This document shows positions 32,033-39,690 of a DNA stretch of 48,089 nt, one piece after another. The notes beneath the pieces were generated by a model, which searched no databases, was not told the origin of the DNA, and saw nothing but the letters and a program-made list of their open reading frames with translations. The stretch is taken from positions 1-48,089 of the forward strand of contig WQZH01000018.1 of assembly GCA_009780825.1 (NCBI GenBank), read 5' to 3'. Position 1 is the first letter of the stretch. Each line of letters starts with the position of its first letter. Position numbers and translations under genes: made by a program. The stretch comes from Desulfobulbus sp. (GTDB taxonomy: Bacteria > Desulfobacterota > Desulfobulbia > Desulfobulbales > Desulfobulbaceae).

Positions 32033-34096
32033 TTATTCCTCTGCCTGTACCTTGTATCCGGCAATGATCTTCTCGGCGATCTGGGCGGGAACCTCCTCGT
32101 AATGAGAGAATTTGGTCAGGAAAGTGCCGCGTCCGCCGGTCATAGAGGTAAGATCAAGGGCGTAGAGCAGGATCTCTGCCTGGGGCACATGGGCGTTGAC
32201 GACCTCGTATTTGTCCGTCGAGTCCATACCGAGTACCCGGCCGCGCCGGCTGTTGAGATCACCCATGACGTCGCCGACAAAATCTTTAGGCACCCGCACC
32301 TCCACCTCCATGATCGGCTCGAGCAGAACCGGGTTCGCCTGGACCACACCTTTCTTAAAAGCCAATGATCCCGCAACCTTGAATGCCATTTCCGAGGAAT
32401 CGACAGTGTGATAGGAGCCATCGATCAGGCTGACCTTGAGGTCGACGAAGGGATAGCCGGCGATAACGCCGCGCTCCATGGCCTCGATGATGCCCTTCTC
32501 CACCGCCGGACGGTACTGCTGGGGAATAACGCCGCCGACGATTTTGTCCAGAAACTGGAAATGCTCGCCCCGGGGCAGCGGCTCCATTTCGATGGTGCAG
32601 TCTCCGAACTGGCCCCGGCCGCCGGATTGCTTTTTATGCCTGCCCTGGACCGTAACCTTGCCTTTCAGGGTCTCGCGGTAGGGGATGCGCGGAGGCCGCA
32701 GTTCCATTTCAACGCCGAATTTGCGTTTGATCTTCTCGCCGACCACTTCGAGATGCACCTGTCCGACACCGGAGATGAGCGTTTCGTGGGTCTGCTGTTC
32801 GCGGGTGAGTTTCAGGGTCAGATCTTCGTCGAGCAGGCGGGTAATGGAGGAGAACAGTTTCTCTTCGTCACCCTTTTTGGCGCTGACCGAGTAGGAGATC
32901 ACTGTGGGCAGCGGTTCGACCATCGGATAAACGATTTGATTGGCCTCGTCGCACAGCGTGTCGCCGGTGGTCGTCTCCTTGAGTTTGGCCACCGCCACCA
33001 CCATGCCGGGTACGGCTTGCTCCACCGGTTTCTGCTCTTTGCCGGCTATGACGAAAAGCTGGCCGAATCGTTCGGAAGTGCCCTTGGAGGCATTGTAGAA
33101 GGTATCGCCTGCGAGCGTGCCGGAAAAAACCCGGAAAATGGTCAGGCGCCCGGCGAACGGATCGGCCATGGTCTTGAAAACCAAGGCCGAAAACGGCGCA
33201 TCGCCGGTACCAGGACGCTCAACGGCATCCCGGGTCTTGGGGTGGATGCCGGCCCGGGCTGGGCGTTGATCGGGCGAGGGAAAGAGGTTGACAATGGCAT
33301 CGAGCACCACGCCGGAGCCCTTGTTGGCCAGCGAAGCGCAGGCGCAAACCGGAGCGATCTTGGCTTCCTTGATGGCCTTGACCAGGCCGGTCTTCAGCTC
33401 CTCTTCGCTCAGACTGCCCTCCTCAAGGAATTTTTCGAGCAGTTCGTCATCGGTTTCGGCCACGCTTTCCTGTAAAGTCTCGCGCAGACCGGCCACCTCG
33501 TCCGCCATGTCCGCCGGAACCGGAGCGGCTTCAGACTTTCCGTCAGCGAACAGCAGTGCCTTATTGGCCATGATGTCGACTACGCCTTTGAACTGATCTT
33601 CAGCGCCGATGGGCAGATAAAGCACCACCGGGTTGAGGCCGGCGACCTCCTTGATGCCATCGACCGTCTTCTGGAAATTGGCCCGCTCCCGATCCATCTT
33701 GGTGACGCAGATCAGGCAGGGCAGGCTGTGCCCCTTGATCAGATCGACGAATTTTTCGGTCTGCGGCCGCACACCCATGACCGCGCCGACGGTGAGGATG
33801 GCGCTGTCGGCCACCTGGGCGGCGAAGCGGGTTTCATTAAAAAAGTTGTCGTCACCAGGAGTATCGATGAGAAACACATCGTTTTTTTGCCAGGTCAACT
33901 GGTTGAAGGCCGTGCCGATGGAGATCTTGCGCTTGGTTTCTTCCGGCTCGAAATCCATGGAAGACGAGCCGTCATCCACCTTGCCTAACCGCTTCAGGGA
34001 ACCGGCGGTAAAGAGAAGGGCCTCGGCAAGAGAGGATTTACCGCTGTTGCCATGACCAAGAAAAACCACATTCCTGATGTGTTGTACGTCCTGCAT
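32033..34096 (-). CDS. Elongation factor G-like GTPase (FusA paralogue)
   Basis: Five-domain translational GTPase of 687 residues. The G1 motif is LGHGNSGKSS (residues 13-22) rather than the GHVDHGKTT type of ordinary translation factors. Switch I is ETKRKISI, and G3 is DTPGDDNFF instead of DTPGHVDF. G4 is TKMD instead of NKMD. Domains II-V follow with FSALVFKTMADPFAGRLTIFRVFSG, a domain IV with RHKKQSGGRGQFGDC and domain V with EPIMEVEVRVPKDFVGDVMGDLNSRRG. These departures place it in the EF-G-like subgroup often annotated fusA2, whose role is unclear. A normal EF-G is presumably elsewhere. ATG 34096 follows GGAGG at 5 bases. It diverges from murJ. Confidence 0.9.
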   Translation of the reverse strand: MQDVQHIRNVVFLGHGNSGKSSLAEALLFTAGSLKRLGKVDDGSSSMDFEPEETKRKISIGTAFNQLTWQKNDVFLIDTPGDDNFFNETRFAAQVADSAILTVGAVMGVRPQTEKFVDLIKGHSLPCLICVTKMDRERANFQKTVDGIKEVAGLNPVVLYLPIGAEDQFKGVVDIMANKALLFADGKSEAAPVPADMADEVAGLRETLQESVAETDDELLEKFLEEGSLSEEELKTGLVKAIKEAKIAPVCACASLANKGSGVVLDAIVNLFPSPDQRPARAGIHPKTRDAVERPGTGDAPFSALVFKTMADPFAGRLTIFRVFSGTLAGDTFYNASKGTSERFGQLFVIAGKEQKPVEQAVPGMVVAVAKLKETTTGDTLCDEANQIVYPMVEPLPTVISYSVSAKKGDEEKLFSSITRLLDEDLTLKLTREQQTHETLISGVGQVHLEVVGEKIKRKFGVEMELRPPRIPYRETLKGKVTVQGRHKKQSGGRGQFGDCTIEMEPLPRGEHFQFLDKIVGGVIPQQYRPAVEKGIIEAMERGVIAGYPFVDLKVSLIDGSYHTVDSSEMAFKVAGSLAFKKGVVQANPVLLEPIMEVEVRVPKDFVGDVMGDLNSRRGRVLGMDSTDKYEVVNAHVPQAEILLYALDLTSMTGGRGTFLTKFSHYEEVPAQIAEKIIAGYKVQAEE

Positions 34097-34382
34097 GAAG
34101 TCCTCCAGTGAGTGCAACGGCTGTATCGGCGTTCGCGGTATTCGACCCTGCCCGCAACCTGCCGCGAAAACGGCATTTCGAACTTGCGAAACGCGATGTT
34201 ATGGTGACATGGGTTTTCGTCGGCGGGCCTCAATCTTGGCTTTGCCGCCTGAAAGCCGCAGAAAAGCCCTCGCGCTTTCACAGCAGGCATGGTAACCATC
34301 TGGCTCGCCCAAACGAGCCCATGTTATATTCGTATTAAGATTGCAAAGTCAAGTAATAACCAACTAAAACGCGAAACAAGCG

Positions 34383-35987
34383 ATGGCCGAATCAGCAGCA
34401 CAACCATCCAGATCCACAGGGACAATCGCCCGTTCCGCCGGTACGGTTTCCGTTGCCGTGATGTGCAGCCGGGTACTCGGTCTCATTCGGGAACAGGTCT
34501 TTGCCGGCCTGTTCGGCGCCGGTTTCGCCGTCGACGCCTTTGTCGTCGCCTTCCGCATTCCCAACCTCCTGCGCGATCTCTTTGCCGAAGGAGCGCTCTC
34601 CGCCGCCTTTATCACCGTCTTCACCGACTACAGCACCAATCGGGGAACCGAGGCCACATGGCGGCTTGCGAGCAACGTCATGGTGTTTTTCACCCTGCTG
34701 ATCAGTGCCTTCACTCTGGTCGGCATCTACTGGGCCGGGCCGATCGTCGACCTGCTCGCCCCGGATTTCGGGCAGATCCCCGGCAAGACCGAGCTGACCG
34801 TCCAACTCACCCGAATCATGATGCCTTTTTTGCTCTGCGTCTCGCTGGCAGCGGTGGTGATGGGCATCCTCAACACCAAGGGCCGGTTTTTCGTGCCGGC
34901 GATGTCTTCTGCCTTTTTCAACATTGGCTCGATTGTCGGCGGCCTTTCTCTGGCCCTGCTCTTCCCCCACTTCGACCAGCCGGCCATCGCCGGCATGGCC
35001 TGGGGCACGCTCATCGGCGGCATGCTCCAGCTTCTGGTGCAAGTGCCGACCCTGTTCAAGGTCGGCTTTCGCTTCCGGTTCTCCTGCAATCCGTTCGATC
35101 CGGGAGTGCGCCGCATCCTGCTGCTCATGCTGCCGGCCGTCATCGGCCTGTCGGCCACCCAGATCAACATCTTCGTCAACACCAACTTCGCCGCCTCCTG
35201 CGCCGAAGGTTCGGTCTCCTGGCTCAACTATGCCTTCCGCCTGGTGCAACTGCCGATCGGCGTTTTCGGCGTGGCCTTATCGATCGCGGTGATGCCGATT
35301 CTGGCCAAGCAGGCGGCACAAAAGGATCTTGTCAGCCTCAAACAGACCTTCATCTCCTCGCTGGTGCTGGTCTTCGCCCTGGCGGTTCCCGCCACAGCCG
35401 GTCTGATCTTGCTTGCCCGGCCGATCATCCGCCTGATCTTCGAGCATGGCGTCTTCACTGGCGCCGACACTATCCAGACCGCCGATGCCCTCACCTGCTA
35501 CGCCATCGGCCTCTTTGCCTATTCGGCCATCAAGGTGATGGTGCCGGTGTTCTACGCCATCGACAACACCCGTTATCCGGTGATCGGCAGCTTTCTCGGC
35601 GTGGCGGCCAACATCTGCATCATCCTCCTGGTGATCGATGCGTTCCAGCACCGGGGCATCGCGCTGGCCACATCCTGCGCCATGATCCTCAATTTTCTCT
35701 TCTTAGGCGCTGTGCTCTACCAGAAACTGGGCGGATATCCGCTGGGGTATCTGCTGCGGGGGCTGGCAAAAATCGTGGCGGCCACTGCCCTGATGGGCGG
35801 CGGTATTTGGGGGTTGGAGCAACTGTTCGCTCCCTGGCTGCAGGGTTCCGTATCGATGCGGATCGGGGCGCTGAGCGTATTGATCGGAGTGGCGGTGGTG
35901 ATCTATGGCATCGGACTGCACATCCTGCGGCTGCCGGAGTTCACCCTGCTGACCGACCAACTGGTTCAGCGTTTGCGCAGATCGTAG
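34383..35987 (+). CDS. murJ: Lipid II flippase MurJ (MviN)
   Basis: Inner-membrane flippase moving lipid-linked peptidoglycan precursor to the periplasm. In 534 residues there are about 14 membrane segments. The N-terminal signature MCSRVLGLIREQVFAGLFGAG...DAFVVAFRIPNLLRDLFAEGALSAAFITVF is diagnostic; its arginines line the cavity in known MurJ structures. A later APDF motif (LLAPDFGQIPGK) and NIGSIVGGLS, FVNTNFAASCAEGSVSWLNYAFRLVQLPIGVFGVALSIAVMPILA complete the family pattern. The gene ends 22 bases inside the convergent rsmE gene. Together with ampG in this window it belongs to cell-wall metabolism. The start is well supported by the signature near the N-terminus. Confidence 0.95.
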   Translation: MAESAAQPSRSTGTIARSAGTVSVAVMCSRVLGLIREQVFAGLFGAGFAVDAFVVAFRIPNLLRDLFAEGALSAAFITVFTDYSTNRGTEATWRLASNVMVFFTLLISAFTLVGIYWAGPIVDLLAPDFGQIPGKTELTVQLTRIMMPFLLCVSLAAVVMGILNTKGRFFVPAMSSAFFNIGSIVGGLSLALLFPHFDQPAIAGMAWGTLIGGMLQLLVQVPTLFKVGFRFRFSCNPFDPGVRRILLLMLPAVIGLSATQINIFVNTNFAASCAEGSVSWLNYAFRLVQLPIGVFGVALSIAVMPILAKQAAQKDLVSLKQTFISSLVLVFALAVPATAGLILLARPIIRLIFEHGVFTGADTIQTADALTCYAIGLFAYSAIKVMVPVFYAIDNTRYPVIGSFLGVAANICIILLVIDAFQHRGIALATSCAMILNFLFLGAVLYQKLGGYPLGYLLRGLAKIVAATALMGGGIWGLEQLFAPWLQGSVSMRIGALSVLIGVAVVIYGIGLHILRLPEFTLLTDQLVQRLRRS

Positions 35988-36706
35988 AGCAGCTGCAACT
36001 GGGCAAGCAGACTGACCACCGCCGTGTCGACATGAAGAATGCGGCTGCCCATGGTGAACCCGTGGAAACCGCGGTCAGAAAATTGGCCAAGCTCATAATC
36101 GGACCAACCGCCTTCGGGGCCGACCGCGAGCAGCACCCGCTGCCCGGACCGGCTGCCCAGAGACAGCTCAGCCATGGAGCCGTCTGCCCCGGGGTGGGCG
36201 ATCACCCCCTGACCGGCGAGCGTGGGCACAACATCCTCGACAAAGGGTTTGAACTGGTGGTGCAGGATGACCTCGGGCAGCCAGGTGTCCATGGCCTGCT
36301 CCATGCCTTCCAACAGCAGGGCACGGATCTTTGCCGGCGCCAGCACCGGACTGTGGAAAAAGGATTTTTCGACCCGCCGCGAGCGGATGAGATGAAAGCG
36401 CCGCACGCCCAGCACCGTAGCCTGTTTGAGGATACGCTGGAGCATGATTGGCCGGGGCAGGGCCAGAATCAATTCGATGTGGAAGTCACAGACTGGTTCC
36501 CGCTCCAGATCCACCGCCAGCCGCACGGTTTCTCCTGCGACGGCCGTCACCCGGCCGCGGCCCAACATGGAGCCAATCACACCCACCCGCACCGTATCGC
36601 CCGCCTCCACCTTGAGCACCCGCAACAGATGCTCGGCCCGGCGTCCGGAAAGAGTAACCCCCTCACCCTGATCAAGCTCGGCGGGATCAAGCAGAAGGAG
36701 GTTCAA
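35966..36706 (-). CDS. rsmE: 16S rRNA (uracil-1498-N3)-methyltransferase
   Basis: SPOUT-class methyltransferase acting on U1498 of 16S rRNA in the small subunit. In 246 residues it has an N-terminal PUA-like part (GRRAEHLLRVLKVEAGDTVRV) and a trefoil-knot C-terminal domain with LLAVGPEGGWSDYEL (S-adenosylmethionine site) and MGSRILHVDTAVVSLLAQL. The usual pattern at the last site is LR.ETA; here it reads LHVDTA, a mild departure. I place the start at TTG 36706 behind GAGAGG; the open frame extends into lysA, which is shadow. It begins 11 bases after the lysA stop, so both probably share a transcript. It overlaps the end of murJ by 22 bases. Confidence 0.92.
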   Translation of the reverse strand: MNLLLLDPAELDQGEGVTLSGRRAEHLLRVLKVEAGDTVRVGVIGSMLGRGRVTAVAGETVRLAVDLEREPVCDFHIELILALPRPIMLQRILKQATVLGVRRFHLIRSRRVEKSFFHSPVLAPAKIRALLLEGMEQAMDTWLPEVILHHQFKPFVEDVVPTLAGQGVIAHPGADGSMAELSLGSRSGQRVLLAVGPEGGWSDYELGQFSDRGFHGFTMGSRILHVDTAVVSLLAQLQLLYDLRKR

Positions 36707-36716
36707 GAAATACCTC

Positions 36717-37976
36717 TCACAGCCGCAGTCTCTTTTCCTCGAACCGCAGGGTAGCGAAATAATCCTCGGGCCGTTCTTCGCGGCGGATGAGCCGCACGAC
36801 GCCGTCCTGGCCAAGAAGCAGTTCCTGGGGCCGGAGCTTGCCGTTATAATTGAATCCCATGGCATGGCCGTGGGCGCCGGAATCCTGGATGACAAGCATG
36901 TCACCGTCGGCAATGACGGGCAGCTCCCGCTGAATGGCAAACTTGTCGTTATTCTCGCACAAGGAGCCCACCACATCCACCACTTCCGTAGCCCCGCCGC
37001 CGTCCTTGCCCAGCACCTCGATATGGTGATAGGCGCCATAGAGCGCCGGCCGCATCAAGGCCGACATGCAGGCATCAACGCCAATATAGGTGCGGTAGAT
37101 GGCCTTGCGGTTGATGGCCCTGGTTACCAAAACCCCATGCGGGCCGGTCATGTAGCGGCCGCTCTCCATGAACAGGGCCGGGCAGTGGCCGTTGCGGTTC
37201 TTGAAATCGACGAACAGGGCGGTGATCTCCGCACCCATGGCCTGGATATTCAAAGGATCGATCCCCGGCAGGTAGGGAATACCCAACCCGCCGCCGATAT
37301 TGATGAACTCGAAATCGATGCCCAGGGCCGTATGGATGGTGTCCACCAATTCCAACAGCATGGCCGAGGTCTGGACCATGTAGCTATAGTTGAGTTCGTT
37401 GGAGGCCAGCATGGTGTGCAGACCGAACCGCTTCGCGCCCCTTGCCTGGGCCCGCCGGTAGGCCTCGACAATCTGGTCGTGGCTGACTCCGTACTTGGCC
37501 TCTTCCGGCTTGCCGATGATGGCGTTGCCCTGGCGGCGCACGCCGGGATTGTAGCGGAAACAGATCAGCTCCGGCATCCGCGGCACCTTATCGATCAGGG
37601 AGATGTCATCCAGGTTGAGGATGCAGCCGCCATCGGCCGCCGCAACCGCGAAATCGGCCTGGCCGGTGTTGTTGGAGGTGAACATGATGGCCTCGCCGCT
37701 TGCCCCCAGACGCCGGGCCAGCATCAGTTCAGGGACCGAACTGCAATCGAAGCCAAAGCCCATATCCTGCATCAGGGCCATGACGGAAGGGTTAGGCAGG
37801 GCTTTGACCGCGAAATATTCACGAAATGCGGGAAGTGCGGCAAAGACCTCCATAAGTCGGCGACCAGTCTCGCGGATGCCCGCCTCGTCATAGACATGGA
37901 AGGGGGTGCCGTAATGGGCGGCGATGGCCGGAAGATGAGGGAAAAGACGCTCTTTGAAGGCTTGGGACATCGGCAT
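36717..37976 (-). CDS. lysA: Diaminopimelate decarboxylase (fold-type III PLP enzyme)
   Basis: Last step of lysine synthesis: meso-diaminopimelate to lysine and CO2. It has 419 residues. PLP-binding Lys58 is in YFAVKALPNPSV. FDCSSVPELMLA, GLHTMLASNELNYSYM and FINIGGGLGIPY (the glycine-rich phosphate loop) follow, then MESGRYMTGPHG and GSLCENNDKFA (active-site Cys and substrate contacts). The ESGRY form differs slightly from the common EPGR of LysA, so related decarboxylases cannot be fully excluded, but lysine synthesis is the best fit. ATG 37976 lies 7 bases after GAGG; a second ATG two codons on is possible. It heads a two-gene unit with rsmE. Confidence 0.88.
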   Translation of the reverse strand: MPMSQAFKERLFPHLPAIAAHYGTPFHVYDEAGIRETGRRLMEVFAALPAFREYFAVKALPNPSVMALMQDMGFGFDCSSVPELMLARRLGASGEAIMFTSNNTGQADFAVAAADGGCILNLDDISLIDKVPRMPELICFRYNPGVRRQGNAIIGKPEEAKYGVSHDQIVEAYRRAQARGAKRFGLHTMLASNELNYSYMVQTSAMLLELVDTIHTALGIDFEFINIGGGLGIPYLPGIDPLNIQAMGAEITALFVDFKNRNGHCPALFMESGRYMTGPHGVLVTRAINRKAIYRTYIGVDACMSALMRPALYGAYHHIEVLGKDGGGATEVVDVVGSLCENNDKFAIQRELPVIADGDMLVIQDSGAHGHAMGFNYNGKLRPQELLLGQDGVVRLIRREERPEDYFATLRFEEKRLRL

Positions 37977-38340
37977 GGGTATACCTCGTGTGATGTAACT
38001 GCGGATGGGGATGCGCGCGGTTTTTTGCAGGCGTACAGAACGGTCGCAATCCTGGTGGACGCTTATTGATGCCAGCGATTTTTCCCTGGATGCGGTCCGG
38101 CGATGTCGGCCCCCTGCCCTTGACCGGATTTGAAAAAACACCATCCTTTCCGGAAATAAAACGCATAAAAAATAACGAGCAATATTCAAAAGAATATACC
38201 ATCACGCCACAGCTTGATCCAGGATTCTTCTCGTCCGGCAACAAATCAGCAAACCAGAGCAATGTGCCTGCTGAAGAAAAGGGCTGGCATGCTTCTTCTT
38301 GGACAATAGAGCGGAATATTGGTATCAACAAGGAAAGTGC
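37977..38340. other. 364-base divergent gap between lysA and waaA
   Basis: No supported gene. An AT-rich core (about 38130-38210) probably holds the promoters for the divergent genes. Within it ATATTC-AAAA-GAATAT (38182-38197) is a perfect 6-bp palindrome, a possible operator. Nothing else stands out. Confidence 0.5.
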
Positions 38341-39690
38341 GTGTCGAACCAATTCGAGGATACAAAACCATCAATGCTGCTGTACCCCCTGTTCACATCT
38401 GTCCTGGCGCTTGCCCTGTTGCCGGTTTTCGCCCTCCTTGCCTGCCGGAAGAAATACCGTGGCCGAATCGGCAAACGGCTGGGATGGGGTCTGGCCAAGC
38501 AGGTGGCGCAACTTCCCGCCGCCAGCGGCCCGACCTTCTGGATGCATGCCCTCTCGGTGGGCGAAGTCACCTCCGCCCTCCCCCTGGCGCACGGCCTGCG
38601 CAGCGCATACCCCTACGCGCGGATCCTCTTTTCCGTCACCACCAGGACCGGACACGAAATGGCCAGCAAGCTGCTCACGCCCCATGTCGATCTCGTCATC
38701 GCCGCTCCCATGGATGTGGGTTGGGTGGTGCCGTATTTCAGGCGTATTCTGCAGCCTGATTTTTTTATCCTGGTGGAAACCGATTTCTGGTGCCATTGGT
38801 TGTATCACCTCCATCGCCGGCACATTCCCGCAGTCCTGGTCAATGGCCGGATCTCGGCAGCCTCCCTGAGCCGCTACCGCCGGTTCGCCCGTTTCTTCCT
38901 GCCGATGTTCCGCACCTTTGCTCTCCTGTCCATGCAAACCGCCGCCGATGCTGCCCAGATGGCCGCCTTGGGTATTGCGCCGGACAAGGTCGCCTCCCTG
39001 GGCAACCTCAAATTCGACTCCAGTCTGTCGCATGGGACAACGGTCAATCACGGGGCGCTCGCCATCCAAAAGGAGCGGCACGGATTTGCCGTGGCCCCGC
39101 CGCTCTGGGTTTGCGGCTCAACCCATCGCGGCGAGGAAGCCGTCATCTTCCAGATATACCGGAATCTGCTCGAACACATAGCCGATCTCCAACTGGTGCT
39201 GGCTCCACGCAACATCGAACGGGCTGGAGAAATCATCGAACTCGCCGATCAGTACAGCCTCACCTGTCGCCGCTGGAGTATCGATCATCAGAGCTGGGGT
39301 CCTTTGCTCGTCCTCGACACCATCGGCGAACTGGCCAACTGCTACGCCATGGCCGACGTGGCCTTTGTCGGCGGCAGCCTGGTGGCCGCAGGCGGTCACA
39401 ACCCCATTGAGCCGGCCGCAACCGCTGTCCCCATCCTTTTCGGCCCCCACATGGAGGATTTTGCCGAGATCTCAGCGGAACTGGTCCGCTGCGGCGGCGC
39501 CTGCCAGGTCGACTCGGAGGAAGATCTGCAGGACCTGCTTGGCCACATCCTCACCGATAAAGACCGGAAGCGCTCAATGGCCGAGGCGGCGCGGGCATGC
39601 GTGCTTGCCAATCAAGGGGTTGTCCATAAACACCTGGAAGCCATCGATGCCCTGTTGGCCGCGATGCCTGCATCCCCATGCAAGGGTTGA
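38341..39690 (+). CDS. waaA: 3-deoxy-D-manno-octulosonic-acid transferase (Kdo transferase)
   Basis: Inner-membrane-associated glycosyltransferase adding Kdo to lipid A precursor, an essential step in lipopolysaccharide synthesis and direct evidence of a Gram-negative envelope. It is a GT-B type enzyme of 449 residues. A hydrophobic N-terminal anchor is followed by WMHALSVGEVTSALPLAHGLR and ILFSVTTRTGHEMA, the GT30 signature. The C-terminal half has LWVCGSTHRGEEAV, LVLAPRN and VAFVGGSLVAAGGHNPIEPAA, the nucleotide-sugar site. GTG 38341 follows AAGGAA by 5 bases; an ATG at 38374 matches the E. coli start but has no nearby ribosome site. comEC overlaps its last 13 bases, so both are co-transcribed. 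Confidence 0.94.
   Translation: MSNQFEDTKPSMLLYPLFTSVLALALLPVFALLACRKKYRGRIGKRLGWGLAKQVAQLPAASGPTFWMHALSVGEVTSALPLAHGLRSAYPYARILFSVTTRTGHEMASKLLTPHVDLVIAAPMDVGWVVPYFRRILQPDFFILVETDFWCHWLYHLHRRHIPAVLVNGRISAASLSRYRRFARFFLPMFRTFALLSMQTAADAAQMAALGIAPDKVASLGNLKFDSSLSHGTTVNHGALAIQKERHGFAVAPPLWVCGSTHRGEEAVIFQIYRNLLEHIADLQLVLAPRNIERAGEIIELADQYSLTCRRWSIDHQSWGPLLVLDTIGELANCYAMADVAFVGGSLVAAGGHNPIEPAATAVPILFGPHMEDFAEISAELVRCGGACQVDSEEDLQDLLGHILTDKDRKRSMAEAARACVLANQGVVHKHLEAIDALLAAMPASPCKG

Noticed and set aside
34289..36754. An 821-codon plus-strand open frame
   Set aside because: It overlaps murJ and rsmE in another frame, is very rich in Arg, His, Pro and Gln, and matches no family. It is a shadow of the GC-rich genes.
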